Shown here one piece after another: positions 8,991-16,925 of a stretch of 43,859 nucleotides of DNA. The stretch's first letter is position 1, and every line of letters starts with the position of its first letter. The stretch is from Gemmataceae bacterium (GTDB lineage Bacteria > Planctomycetota > Planctomycetia > Gemmatales > Gemmataceae): positions 1 to 43,859 of the forward strand of contig JAIEMG010000049.1 in the NCBI GenBank assembly GCA_019752375.1. Direction: 5' to 3'. Under the pieces are notes generated by a model that had not been told where the DNA came from, searched no databases, and worked only from the letters and a program-made list of their open reading frames with translations. A program made the translations under genes and the position numbers.

Positions 8991-9698
8991 TCAACCCTTG
9001 AGATGTTCGTCCGGCGGTTTGCGAAAGCGATCGTCCGGTCCCGGCCCTTCCTCACGTCGCTTGCCGAACGGGTCGCCGAAGCGTGGCGATTCCTCGGGCA
9101 GCTCGGAACTCGGCGGAGCGCCGGCAAACGCGGCTTTCACGCCCGCGGTGTTCATCACCAGCAGCACGATGAACGGATAGATCAGCGGGATGAACATGCC
9201 TACAAACATACCGATCTTGGCGATGGACAAGGCGAAGTCCAGCGCTCGCTGGTCCGCCATCGCGCCGCCGGAGGATTGCGTCATGGCGATTCGCATGGCC
9301 TGGTCGAACGCAGGGAACATGAACAGGATGCTATAAAACGCCACGCCGACTTTCAGGATCAGGTACAGCGTCCCGTACCAGAGCGACGCCGACCGGGCCC
9401 ACGGTTCCATATTCAATAGGCCATACCCTGCCAGCAGCAGCACGCCGGAAAGGATCAGGCCGCCCACCGTGTCCGCCACCTGCACCAAGGTATAAGCGGG
9501 CGTTGCCTTCATGATCGCTGCAATGTCTTTCTGCATTTTGGCCTGGCGCGGATCGCCCCCACCCATGCCAAAGGTCCCGTCGCCGCCGGCAGCCAGCGTG
9601 GCCATGCCGTAGCAATTGCACAGCAGCCCGAGGCCGCCAATGATGAAATGGAACACGGCAATCACGAACACCGACGCCGGACGGTTGGCAGGCTGCAT
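8991..9698 (-). CDS. Four-helix membrane protein, unknown
   Basis: A 235-residue integral membrane protein with predicted helices at about 9-35, 72-95, 106-130 and 158-183. The tail after residue 190 is hydrophilic and proline/arginine-rich (PPSSELPEESPRFGDPF). The ATG at 9698 (MQPANRP) is chosen because the 14 extra residues of the longer frame are Arg/Ser-rich and do not extend the membrane domain. The layout resembles small planctomycete membrane proteins often left as hypothetical; no family name or catalytic motif can be assigned. It follows the DUF1499 gene on the same strand with a gap of about 100 bases. Confidence 0.75.
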   Translation of the reverse strand: MQPANRPASVFVIAVFHFIIGGLGLLCNCYGMATLAAGGDGTFGMGGGDPRQAKMQKDIAAIMKATPAYTLVQVADTVGGLILSGVLLLAGYGLLNMEPWARSASLWYGTLYLILKVGVAFYSILFMFPAFDQAMRIAMTQSSGGAMADQRALDFALSIAKIGMFVGMFIPLIYPFIVLLVMNTAGVKAAFAGAPPSSELPEESPRFGDPFGKRREEGPGPDDRFRKPPDEHLKG

Positions 9699-9794
9699 GA
9701 TGCTTCTCGACGATCGCGGGAGTGCGAAGCTTGGACGCACGCACGATCAGTGTAATGACCGTGGGCGCTGTGGGCAAACCCGAACGCCAGGCCT

Positions 9795-10256
9795 TCATTT
9801 CCGCTCGAACTGCGCGCGAATCGCCTCCATCCGCTGGCGATTGACGCCCAGGTCGGATCGGCCCACGCGGGACGCGGAGCGGAAGTGAATCCGTTTCGCA
9901 TCCGCGTCGATCAGGAATTCCACGTCATCGACGAAGCGGAAGATCAGCGTCGTGAACTCGACGTGCAGATAACGCTCGTCCGCCGTCACGATGCTGGCCC
10001 GCAGCATGGCGGCGAGGATGGACTTGAGTCGCGTCAACGCTTCCGCGGGCGATCCGGCGAAGTGAAGCGGCTCGATCGCGTGTTCGGCATCGGTTGCGAA
10101 TGTGCAAACGCAATTGGGGGTGGCGGGACAGTCGGCCAGGCGGCCGTCGACAATGCCCAGGTTAGTCGGCTTGCGCGAGAAGAAGCTCATGGCGGCCAGT
10201 CCCAGCACGCCTAGACCAGCCAGCAAGAACAGGCCAAGCATGAGTCTGCGCTTCAC
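9795..10256 (-). CDS. DUF1499 family protein
   Basis: A 153-residue protein with an N-terminal membrane anchor (LMLGLFLLAGLGVLGLAAM) and a DUF1499 domain. The signature DCPATPNCVCTFATD (about 42-56) matches the CPxSPNCVS core of the family, followed by FVDDVEFLIDADAKRIHFRS, which matches the conserved FxDDVEFxxD segment. The function of DUF1499 is not established. The start is taken as GTG at 10256, with AGGA seven bases upstream; GTG at 10262 would add two residues but has no room for a ribosome site. Probably faces the periplasm. Confidence 0.82.
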   Translation of the reverse strand: MKRRLMLGLFLLAGLGVLGLAAMSFFSRKPTNLGIVDGRLADCPATPNCVCTFATDAEHAIEPLHFAGSPAEALTRLKSILAAMLRASIVTADERYLHVEFTTLIFRFVDDVEFLIDADAKRIHFRSASRVGRSDLGVNRQRMEAIRAQFERK

Positions 10257-10301
10257 TCGCACATCCTACGGTAAGGACCGCTCGACGCACAGAGGGACCA
10301 T

Positions 10302-10589
10302 TCAGCAGCTGACACAGGCGGCTGCCAGGACGAAGTAGGCGAGGCCAGACAGCGTCGCCACCGCCAGGCTGCCGATGCCGATGACGGCCACCAGCGAGCT
10401 CCTACCGACGCAGGCCGTTACGGCGGCAACCGGCACGGTGCCAATGCAGCCGCACACCCCGCCGAACACCACCGCATCCTGCAAATTGGCTGGCGACAGC
10501 GGCGACGAGCTCATCGATGAACCCGCTGCCAGCGTCGCGATGACCGATGCCCAGAAGCAGGCACACAGCACGATAACAACACGGATCAT
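10302..10589 (-). CDS. Small membrane protein, unknown
   Basis: A 95-residue protein with an N-terminal hydrophobic helix (MIRVVIVLCACFWASVIATL) and two further hydrophobic stretches at about 40-60 and 66-92, ending in AAACVSC. The ATG at 10589 is preceded by GGGAGACACCC, a good ribosome site, whereas the longer frame reaching 10703 reads back into the inverted repeat at 10664-10780. Cysteines are unusually frequent for its size (for example GGVCGCIGT). No family recognised. Confidence 0.65.
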   Translation of the reverse strand: MIRVVIVLCACFWASVIATLAAGSSMSSSPLSPANLQDAVVFGGVCGCIGTVPVAAVTACVGRSSLVAVIGIGSLAVATLSGLAYFVLAAACVSC

Positions 10590-10663
10590 GGGTGTCTCCC
10601 AGAATGACGCGTGGACATTCCAGGAGGCGGCCAGCAGCGGAGGATATAACGCGGTGCTACAGT

Positions 10664-10780
10664 CGTAGGGTGCGTCAAGCGTACTCGCGCGGACGCACCG
10701 CAACCGACCCTTGCTGGACGATCATTCCGACGCGTCTGCATTCCGGTGCGTCCGCGCGAGTACGCTTGACGCACCCTACG
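10664..10780. repeat. 37-bp perfect inverted repeat
   Basis: Arms 10664-10700 and 10744-10780 are perfect complements (core gtgcgtcaagcgtactcgcg), with a 43-bp spacer. It lies just upstream of the small membrane protein gene at 10302-10589 and next to a repeat of family B, so it looks like a mobile or recombining palindromic unit rather than a terminator. Confidence 0.85.
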
Positions 10781-10839
10781 AAGCTTCCGTGCGACACGAT
10801 CCTGTTCGGAACTCTGGCGAGTTCCGCTACAGGACATGA

Positions 10840-10914
10840 AGCGCGCCGTGTAGCGGAAGTCGCCAGACTTCCGTGCGACACGATCCCGTTCGGAACTCTG
10901 GCGAGTTCCGCTAC
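10840..10914. repeat. Dispersed repeat, family B copy 1
   Basis: The unit starting gtagcggaagtcgccagact and ending actctggcgagttccgctac is internally palindromic. A near-identical copy is at 23204-23278, sharing the preceding gcgcgccgt. A partial copy lies immediately before it at about 10782-10833. Confidence 0.85.
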
Positions 10915-10946
10915 GTACCCAAGCCGGAGCCTGGGGACGAGGACTC

Positions 10947-12449
10947 TCATTCCTTCTTGACGCGCTTGGCTGCTTCCGCCATCTGCTTGTGAATGCGGTC
11001 GCGCAGCGCCTGGTCGATCAGGTTGCCGTGGTCCTTGCCAGGGATGATCTCGACCTCCGCGTCGCTGCCGAGCATCTTCAGCGAGTCCTTCAACAGTGCG
11101 GTGGCGCCTTCGAGATAGAACGTATCGTCGCCGCCCATGTAGACGTGCAGCTTGCCGGCCAGCTTGGGGCCGAGCGTCTTCCAGTTGCGTTCCAGCACCA
11201 GGCGAATGTCGTACTTCTCCCAGCTCTTGGCCACGTCGAGGTCGATCTTGCCGGTGGTCCGGTCCCACAGCGGCTTGGGCCGATGGTCGGCGCCGCGCGC
11301 GCTGAAGACGGCTTCGAACGCAGCCAACTGTCCGCCGTGGCCCATGACCACTTCCATGTCGCTGAACGGCTTGTAGTAGAGGACCGGCTTGCCCTGGCGA
11401 CGCGCGATCGGCCGTGGCTTGCCGTCGCCATCGGTGAACATGTTCTCGCCTTCCTTGTACAGGTTGATGCGCTGGAAGTCGCGGAAGTCGACGGGGTCTG
11501 GTGCAGTGGACCAGACCCCGCCAAAGAAATCGGGATACGTTACCTGCAGCCACAGGCTGGACCAACCGCCGGACGAGTGGCCAGTCAGGAACCGGGCCGC
11601 GGGATCGCGCATGCCGCGGTATTCCTTCTCGATGTGCGGGATCAGCTCGGCAATGAGCGCCTGGCCAACGGGACCGTTGTTGTCTGAATCGGCGAAAACG
11701 TGGTGACCGTGCTTGCAAGACGGATCGAGCATGACGTAGAGCATCTCGACACCGGCAATCTCCGTCGGATTGCGTGCTACCGCTCCGATGGCGCCCGCAT
11801 GCGTGCCGCCGAAGCCGGGGATCACGTACAGCGCCGGATACTGCTTCTTAGGGTCCGTCGCAAAGCTCTTGGGCAGAACGACACCCGCGCGCAGGCGCAC
11901 GGGCCGCTTGTGGAAGTCGCTGAGCAGCTTGCTCGGGATGTCGACGATCTTGACGCGCTCGCTCTCCGGCAGCGCCTTGGCGCGATACACCTTGTCGAGG
12001 ACCAATTCGACCGGCCCGGATGTCTGGGCATCAAGCTCCTTGCGCAGCGGAGCGCTGTGGATGTTGCCGTCCGCCGTGGTGAAACTCCGATCACCGCGGT
12101 CGAAGTCCATGACAGCGTGGATCGAGTACGTCCCGGCCGGCAGCTCGGCAAGTTTCTTCGGGAAACCAAGCGAATCGGCGCCGATGGAGATGGTGTCGCC
12201 CGGCTGCCAATCCTTCACGTCGCGCGCGAAGATCGGCTCGGGCTGAAACCAGTTGAAGCCGCCGGGCAGCGTCTTCGTGTCCTGCTTCGTCAACAGGACG
12301 TAGACACGGCCGGTGAACGGCTTGTCGCTCTGCGCCTTGTCGAACCGCAGCCGAAACTCCAGCGGCCGCGGGTCCGCGGCAACCGCGGTGGAGAGGAAGA
12401 GCACGACGCCCAGCAGGGCCGTCACTCGCGCACACGTTCGCCCGATCAT
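10947..12449 (-). CDS. Secreted alpha/beta-hydrolase, esterase-like
   Basis: A 500-residue exported hydrolase. Residues 1-25 form a signal peptide ending near AVAA. Residues 26-180 are a beta-rich N-terminal module; the hydrolase core starts around LPKSFATDPKKQYPALYVIP (192-211). The nucleophile elbow is GHSSGG (290-295, Ser292), and DHG in IIPGKDHGNLID near the C-terminus supplies the likely catalytic histidine. The fold resembles esterase D/enterochelin-esterase-like enzymes, so an ester or acyl substrate is expected, but the true substrate is unknown. GGAGG lies seven bases ahead of the ATG. Flanked on both sides by palindromic repeats; no operon partner. Confidence 0.85.
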   Translation of the reverse strand: MIGRTCARVTALLGVVLFLSTAVAADPRPLEFRLRFDKAQSDKPFTGRVYVLLTKQDTKTLPGGFNWFQPEPIFARDVKDWQPGDTISIGADSLGFPKKLAELPAGTYSIHAVMDFDRGDRSFTTADGNIHSAPLRKELDAQTSGPVELVLDKVYRAKALPESERVKIVDIPSKLLSDFHKRPVRLRAGVVLPKSFATDPKKQYPALYVIPGFGGTHAGAIGAVARNPTEIAGVEMLYVMLDPSCKHGHHVFADSDNNGPVGQALIAELIPHIEKEYRGMRDPAARFLTGHSSGGWSSLWLQVTYPDFFGGVWSTAPDPVDFRDFQRINLYKEGENMFTDGDGKPRPIARRQGKPVLYYKPFSDMEVVMGHGGQLAAFEAVFSARGADHRPKPLWDRTTGKIDLDVAKSWEKYDIRLVLERNWKTLGPKLAGKLHVYMGGDDTFYLEGATALLKDSLKMLGSDAEVEIIPGKDHGNLIDQALRDRIHKQMAEAAKRVKKE

Positions 12450-12561
12450 GCATCCGCCTCCGAAGAAAACACGCCCTTCACCGGGCTCTGCCCAATAACG
12501 AGGCTCCGAGAAGTTCCTCTAATACTACAGCGCTGGTTTGGAAGCACGATTCACCGGAACA

Positions 12562-12653
12562 GTCTGTAGCCGCAGGCTTCAGCCTGCGGAGTGCGTGTAC
12601 GGTGCCTGCGACACCCTTCCGCAGGCTGAAGCCTGCGGCTACAGACGTTGCGC
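12562..12653. repeat. Dispersed palindromic repeat, family D copy 1
   Basis: Built of gtagccgcaggcttcagcct and its reverse complement about 40 bases apart, ending in ctacagacgttgcgcgga. Copy 2 follows in tandem at 12688-12773 and a truncated copy 3 is at 43731-43801. Together they fill most of the 350-base gap upstream of the esterase gene. Confidence 0.85.
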
Positions 12654-12687
12654 GGATCCTTTCATGCAATGGAGCGCTGTAGGATTA

Positions 12688-12773
12688 GTAGCCGCAGACT
12701 TTAGCCTGCGGGGTGAATGTACGGCACCGGCGACGCCGCAGGCTGAAGCCTGCGGCTACAGACGTTGCGCGGA
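12688..12773. repeat. Dispersed palindromic repeat, family D copy 2
   Basis: Same architecture as copy 1, slightly diverged on its left arm (gccgcagactttagcctgcg), with the identical right end ctacagacgttgcgcgga. Confidence 0.85.
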
Positions 12774-12799
12774 ATGTAGCGCTGGAGTACTAACTGGTG

Positions 12800-13246
12800 T
12801 TATTTTTCAGGCGGCACGGGCTGCGGTAGCGGCTCTTCTTCGTCGTCGCGGCCCAGTTCCAGCTGTGCCAGCCGACCCATCAGGGCCACGCCGCCCGTGA
12901 TGGCGGCCAAGCTGACGACGCCGGCCACCGACCACACCGCCAGCGCCACCGAGAACAGACTTTCCGTCTTGTACGCCGCCAGGAAGCAGGTCACCGTACC
13001 GGCCGTGCAAACAACGACCATCGGCACCAGGGCCGTGGCCCGACCGGCGGCGCGCGAACGATCGTCGCGGCGCGGCAACGGTTGCCCGGCCTCCACGGCG
13101 CGCATGTATTCGGTGTGCAAATTGACCTGGGCGTGATGATGAGCGCGGAGCAACTGCGGCACCAGGACCACCAAGGTGCCGAATACCATTGCCGACAGGA
13201 CCAGGATCATCAGTTCACTGCTGTGTCGTTCCAGGACGTGGTCCAT
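12800..13246 (-). CDS. Small three-helix membrane protein
   Basis: A 148-residue membrane protein with predicted helices at about 11-33, 72-91 and 97-123, a His-rich juxtamembrane stretch (RAHHHAQ) after the first helix and an acidic proline-rich tail. AGGAGG stands five bases before the ATG. It is divergent from the LOG-family gene at 13357, so the 110-base gap between them must carry both promoters. No family was recognised. Confidence 0.72.
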   Translation of the reverse strand: MDHVLERHSSELMILVLSAMVFGTLVVLVPQLLRAHHHAQVNLHTEYMRAVEAGQPLPRRDDRSRAAGRATALVPMVVVCTAGTVTCFLAAYKTESLFSVALAVWSVAGVVSLAAITGGVALMGRLAQLELGRDDEEEPLPQPVPPEK

Positions 13247-13356
13247 GACCGCCTCCTGCTCGAGGAATGGTGCAGCCGCACTGCCGGCACGATTCCCTAT
13301 GGTATCATCTTCCCGGCCGGCAATAGTACCGGATTGCTCTGGAGGAGTGGTTTTTC

Positions 13357-13941
13357 ATGCAGCGGTTGTGCGTGTTTTGCGGGTCCCGCGCGGGCAAGCA
13401 GGCCGAGTACGCCGAGCAGACGCAACGGCTGGGCCGGCTTCTCGTGGCCCGGGGCCTGGGGTTGGTCTTCGGCGCCGGTAACATCGGGCTGATGGGTGTC
13501 CTGGCCGATGCGGTCCTTCAAGCCGGCGGGGAAGCCATCGGGGTCATCCCTCAGGCCCTGGTCGACAAGGAATTGGCCCACGCCGGCCTGACGCAGCTGC
13601 ACGTCGTCGCCACCATGCACGAGCGCAAAGCCCTGATGGCCGACCTGGCGGACGGCTTCATCGCACTGCCAGGCGGCTACGGGACCGCCGACGAGCTGTT
13701 TGAAATTTTGACCTGGAGCCAACTCGGCCTGCACGACAAGCCGGTCGGCTTGCTCAACACCGCCGGCTACTTCTCGTCCCTGCTCTCGTGGCTGGATCGA
13801 ACGGTGCAGGACGGCTTCATACGTCCGCATCACCGGTCGCTGCTGATCGAAGCGACCGACGCGGAGTCCTTGCTCGACCAGCTGGCGCAGTTCCGGCGTG
13901 CGGAGAACCCGCCAAAATGGCTGAATGACCAGGATCGCTGA
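13357..13941 (+). CDS. LOG-family nucleoside 5'-monophosphate phosphoribohydrolase
   Basis: A 194-residue member of the LOG/TIGR00730 family, Rossmann-like enzymes that release the base from cytokinin riboside 5'-monophosphate or related nucleotides. Visible motifs: LCVFCGSRAG (4-13), MHERKALM (87-94) with the catalytic Arg/Lys, and PGGYGTADE (105-113), the signature PGGxGTxxE. The phosphate loop reads GAGNIGLMG rather than the usual GGGxxGLMG, a mild deviation. Length is standard. GGAGGAG lies about ten bases upstream of the ATG. In bacteria without plant contact these enzymes are thought to act in nucleotide salvage; the in vivo substrate here is unknown. Confidence 0.92.
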   Translation: MQRLCVFCGSRAGKQAEYAEQTQRLGRLLVARGLGLVFGAGNIGLMGVLADAVLQAGGEAIGVIPQALVDKELAHAGLTQLHVVATMHERKALMADLADGFIALPGGYGTADELFEILTWSQLGLHDKPVGLLNTAGYFSSLLSWLDRTVQDGFIRPHHRSLLIEATDAESLLDQLAQFRRAENPPKWLNDQDR

Positions 13942-14005
13942 ACGGTGGCCACTTCACTCAAAATGGGGCACGTACCAACCGTGCCCCACAAAACCCGTTC
14001 GCCGT

Positions 14006-14203
14006 TCAGGTACACCGGGGCAGGGCGTCGCCGACGGTTTCGAGGAACGCCCAGGCCCAAACCTCGAGGTCCAGGTCTTCCCGCATCAGCGGCCAGTAGT
14101 CCACGACAAACGCCACCAGACGGACGGGATCGAAGGAGACGCCACAGCCCTGCAGGCGGCCCTCCAAGGCGGCGGTGAATTCGGACTTCGAAGAGAAATT
14201 CAC
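14006..14203 (-). CDS. Small protein, GTG start, unknown
   Basis: The 65-residue frame reads MNFSSKSEFTAALEG onward to ETVGDALPRCT. It has balanced, protein-like composition with an acidic, tryptophan-containing C-terminal half (MREDLDLEVWAWAFLE). GTG at 14203 is chosen because GAGGAG lies eight bases upstream; the longer frame to 14431 runs backwards through the next gene and is not credible. It ends about 65 bases after the LOG gene on the opposite strand. No family recognised. Confidence 0.55.
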   Translation of the reverse strand: MNFSSKSEFTAALEGRLQGCGVSFDPVRLVAFVVDYWPLMREDLDLEVWAWAFLETVGDALPRCT

Positions 14204-14282
14204 GGCATGCTCCTCATGGCGCCAAGTGACCGATTTTCGACCAGACCGCGGCTGCACTCCAGAACGATGGACAACGGCCATC

Positions 14283-14699
14283 CTACTTGCTGATTTCCAC
14301 GATGCGGCCAATGTAATACGGCACGCCGTTAATGTTCTCCTTGGTGATCGCGATCTTGATGGACCGCTTTCCTGGAACGTCGCGATCAATCTCCTTGACA
14401 ATCTGCTTGGCTTGTTCCTTGGAAACGACATAGTTCATGCGTGCCCGCACAAGCCCCGAAGACGTCCCGTAACTGGGTAGGTTCTTGTCCTTGTCGTTGA
14501 TGGCGACTGTGTAATAGCCTGCCAGCACGTCAGACTTGTTCAGGAAATCGGAATACAGCCAGGCCGTGGTTTCGACCGTCTTGCCCAGGTAGTCATCCGG
14601 GAACTTGTCAATGAGCCGAAGCTCCACTCGCCCTTCTTGGGCCGAGGCGGACGAACAGACAAGGATGGTGGCGATGACTGAAATGAGCAAACGCGCCAT
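14283..14699 (-). CDS. Small secreted protein, unknown
   Basis: A 138-residue protein with a clear signal peptide (MARLLISVIATILVCSSASA, cleavage likely before QEGRVE). The mature part alternates beta strands (VETTAWLYSDF, YYTVAINDKDKN) with a helix (KEQAKQIVKEIDRDV) and ends in PYYIGRIVEISK, suggesting a small periplasmic beta-barrel or OB-like fold; this is only a structural impression. It lies ahead of the GTG-start gene at 14006 and may be co-transcribed with it. A family A hairpin sits directly upstream at 14745-14803. Confidence 0.7.
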   Translation of the reverse strand: MARLLISVIATILVCSSASAQEGRVELRLIDKFPDDYLGKTVETTAWLYSDFLNKSDVLAGYYTVAINDKDKNLPSYGTSSGLVRARMNYVVSKEQAKQIVKEIDRDVPGKRSIKIAITKENINGVPYYIGRIVEISK

Positions 14700-14744
14700 G
14701 ATTGAATCTCCATCTCCATTTTAGAACTCATCAAAAAATAAGTT

Positions 14745-14803
14745 CGTAGGACGGATTTCCAATCCGTCCGGTAGATACGGACGGATTGGAAATCCGTCCT
14801 ACG
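14745..14803. repeat. REP-like hairpin, family A copy 2
   Basis: Perfect 26-bp arms at 14745-14770 and 14778-14803, loop 7 nt, same core as the copy at 4334-4386. The left flank agaactcatcaaaaaataag is the reverse complement of the right flank of copy 1, with small differences. Confidence 0.9.
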
Positions 14804-15016
14804 AAAAATACGAACTTATTCCTGGATGGCTCCTTCGGTGCGTGAGGTGCCAGTATGCAACCAGCGTGCCGACAATTGCATAAAGACAAGCCAGCTATAC
14901 GAATCCAAAGGGTGAGCGGGTGAGCGAGGAATTCGGCATCCCTCTCTCTTTGGATTGGTATCGTGAGGCCCGAAAGAGCAGGGGGCGCTGCCTCGGGCCA
15001 CCGGTACAAAACAACA

Positions 15017-15052
15017 CAAGGCTCACGGGCGCTTGAACGCCCGTGAGCCTTG
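15017..15052 (-). terminator. Rho-independent terminator candidate
   Basis: A 15-bp perfect stem (15017-15031 with 15038-15052, loop 6 nt, core ggctcacgggcg) lies 23 bases beyond the stop of the TIGR03000 gene. On the minus strand it is followed by TGTTGTTTTG, a T-rich run, as expected for intrinsic termination. Confidence 0.7.
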
Positions 15053-15075
15053 GTGGGTTGGCGAAAACGGCGGAT

Positions 15076-15657
15076 TCAGCGTCCAGCTGTCGCCACCGAT
15101 TGGCCCTCGGTTGGCATGCTCGCCAGCTTGGCGAACGAGACACGGCTCTCCTGTCCCGCCTGGACGTGAACGACTCGGCTGTCGGTGAAGGTCTTGCCGT
15201 CGCGGGTCAGTTCCGCGCGAACGGTGTAGGCGTAGGACTTGGTGGGATCCAGTGCGGGGGTCAAATACGTCCGCACGCCTTGGCTGCTCGTGGTCGCTTT
15301 GTCGTCGATGAAGATCTTGGCGTCGGCCGGCACTTCCACGATCAGCCGTGCCGGTGCGATGGAAGTTTCTTCCTCACCCTTCTTCTTGCCGTTGGGCGGA
15401 GGAGGCGGCATCTTTTCACCGCCCATGCCGGCGGGCTGAACATAGATCGGCGCGCCACCGTAGCAGCCGCCATAGTAACCGCCTCCGTAACAGCCGCCCC
15501 CGTAGCATCCACCTCCGTAGCAGCCGCCTCCGTAACAGCCGCCTCCGTAACAGCTGCCATAGCAGCCGCCGCGGCAACCGTGGCAACCCCTGCTACCGTG
15601 GCAATCGGGGATGGTTGGGCTCGTGATGAGCGCAGCAGCCAGCACCATGCTGTACAT
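15076..15657 (-). CDS. TIGR03000 domain protein with Cys-Gly-Tyr repeats
   Basis: A 193-residue planctomycete-specific protein. A hydrophobic start (MYSMVLAAALITSPT) probably acts as an export signal. Residues 20-69 are a low-complexity array of CYGGG units with about nine cysteines. A proline/lysine linker (80-100) leads to the TIGR03000 domain at about 103-177, recognised by VEVPADAKIFIDD, GVRTYLTPALDP and YTVRAELTRDGK. TIGR03000 has no known function but is restricted to planctomycetes and usually sits on exported proteins. The Cys-rich array may cross-link at the surface; that is inference. AGGAGG lies eight bases upstream of the ATG and the terminator is at 15017-15052. Confidence 0.88.
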   Translation of the reverse strand: MYSMVLAAALITSPTIPDCHGSRGCHGCRGGCYGSCYGGGCYGGGCYGGGCYGGGCYGGGYYGGCYGGAPIYVQPAGMGGEKMPPPPPNGKKKGEEETSIAPARLIVEVPADAKIFIDDKATTSSQGVRTYLTPALDPTKSYAYTVRAELTRDGKTFTDSRVVHVQAGQESRVSFAKLASMPTEGQSVATAGR

Positions 15658-15853
15658 GTGGCAAACCTCCTAATAGAGTTGGGAAGGGGAAAACCTAGGT
15701 CTATGCAAGAAGGCCATCAGGAAGAAAATTGGAATGGCTGCCATAGCCCTGTAGTCAGAATAGTAAAATTGGATAAGATGTATGTCAAGGACAAATTGGC
15801 AAAGAGGCCATTTTCATCAAATTCCGAAGAAGTAGACCTGGTCATTACCTATT

Positions 15854-16016
15854 TAGTAGCCGTCCAAAAACTACTTCCAGGATGTCCGTCAAAAGTTTGA
15901 CCTACGGATCACACGGATCACACGGATAAAGACTTCTACGCGAAGCAACGCTCCAGGAGGCGGTCAGGTCTGGAATCATTGCCAATTCTATCCGTGTGAG
16001 CCGTAGTTCAATTATT
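15854..16016. repeat. Long dispersed repeat, family E copy 1 (short form)
   Basis: Begins with tagtagccgtccaaaaacta and ends near ccgtagttcaatt. The inner part carries tandem cacggatcacacggat units opposed by atccgtgtgagccgtag, so the ends can pair. It is a shorter, more diverged form of the copies at 16926 and 17961. Confidence 0.85.
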
Positions 16017-16189
16017 TGGCCGACCAAGTCGAAAGAGGATGTATTTCGATCGCCGAACAGACAAAAAGAGCGCAACCCCGCCGCGCGAGCAAGAGTGTCT
16101 CTTCCACTCTTGTGCGCGGCAGGGTGTTTAGAACCGGACCGTGGCGGATGCCATCAACTTCAGGCGAGCCACAGGAGATACGGCTCCGC

Positions 16190-16249
16190 TGGCACGGACA
16201 TTTCTGGCCGTGCGGTCGGGAAAAGGCACGGACAGAAATGTCCGTGCCA
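16190..16249. repeat. Inverted repeat with cacggaca core
   Basis: Perfect 16-bp arms at 16190-16205 and 16234-16249 (tggcacggacatttct and its complement) around gccgtgcggtcggg. A degraded relative is at about 17207-17257. It lies just beyond the stop of the DUF883-like gene; a second stem (about 16081-16119) is nearby. No gene was found between 15658 and 16290. Confidence 0.75.
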
Positions 16250-16290
16250 CGGAAAGCTCGCTTAAGTGGATGGCATTCCGGACCGTGGCC

Positions 16291-16608
16291 TTACTCGCGG
16301 AAGTGGGCCATTTGACCCAACAGAAACCCAATTCCGAGCGCGCCTCCGATGCAGGCCATCGGGTAGCGGCGAATGAAGCTAACGACATCGCCCTGAAAGT
16401 CCTGGGCCCTATCGACGGCCGAGGAACCGAAGTCTTGGGCTGCTTCCTTCGTGCTTTCCCAGGCGCGACCAGCGGTTTCCACCATGGACGATGCAGTGTC
16501 CTTCACCTTGTCCTTGACGTTCGCCGCCGTCTCGCTGACGGCTCCGGCAACGCCTTCGGATTGCTTCTTGACTTCGGGCATCGTGATGCGCGGATTTTGA
16601 GTGTTCAT
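16291..16608 (-). CDS. DUF883/ElaB-YqjD-like membrane-anchored protein
   Basis: A 105-residue protein with an Ala/Lys/Glu-rich amphipathic helix (about 10-75: SETAANVKDKVKDTASSMVE) and a C-terminal membrane helix IGGALGIGFLLGQM after the conserved-looking VSFIRRYP. This layout matches the DUF883/ElaB/YqjD family, inner-membrane proteins that in enterobacteria bind ribosomes in stationary phase. It may also resemble LEA-like stress proteins. GGAGG lies five bases before the ATG at 16608; the longer frame to 16647 lacks a site. Likely a stress or stationary-phase membrane protein; direct ribosome binding is not shown by the sequence. Confidence 0.72.
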   Translation of the reverse strand: MNTQNPRITMPEVKKQSEGVAGAVSETAANVKDKVKDTASSMVETAGRAWESTKEAAQDFGSSAVDRAQDFQGDVVSFIRRYPMACIGGALGIGFLLGQMAHFRE

Positions 16609-16704
16609 GGCAACCTCCGATTGTGAACAGGTCCAGTAGAGACACAATTCTCTTCTGGTTGGTGCAAGGGCTGTGCCAAACGCCGTCGCAAAGCGGAGCC
16701 GCCT

Positions 16705-16911
16705 TCATGGCTTTTTCGGTTCCGGCGGGCGCGGAGCCGTCGGCAGCGCCAGAGGGTCGACGGGACCGGGCTGGAGCACGGCCGGGTTGACCAGGCCTTC
16801 ACTCCCGGGCGCGACGGGGAGCCCATGACCGGGTTCGTTTGGACTTGTCGGCAGCCGCTCGCTCGGCATGTCTTTCGTATTGGGCGCGTCCATTGGTGCT
16901 GTGTCGCGCAT
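16705..16911 (-). CDS. Small proline-rich protein
   Basis: A 68-residue hydrophilic protein rich in proline (RLPTSPNEPGHG, PTAPRPPEPKKP), without membrane helix or cysteine. It is supported mainly by a strong ribosome site, AAGGAG seven bases ahead of the ATG, and by its place in a series of small same-strand genes (16291-17829). Probably disordered. No family recognised. Confidence 0.55.
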   Translation of the reverse strand: MRDTAPMDAPNTKDMPSERLPTSPNEPGHGLPVAPGSEGLVNPAVLQPGPVDPLALPTAPRPPEPKKP

Positions 16912-16925
16912 TGTTAATCTCCTTT

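Noticed and set aside
15043..15900. 285-codon plus frame opposite the TIGR03000 gene
   Set aside because: Mostly the antisense of the Cys-Gly-Tyr array and TIGR03000 domain; the 3' part lies in repeat E copy 1.
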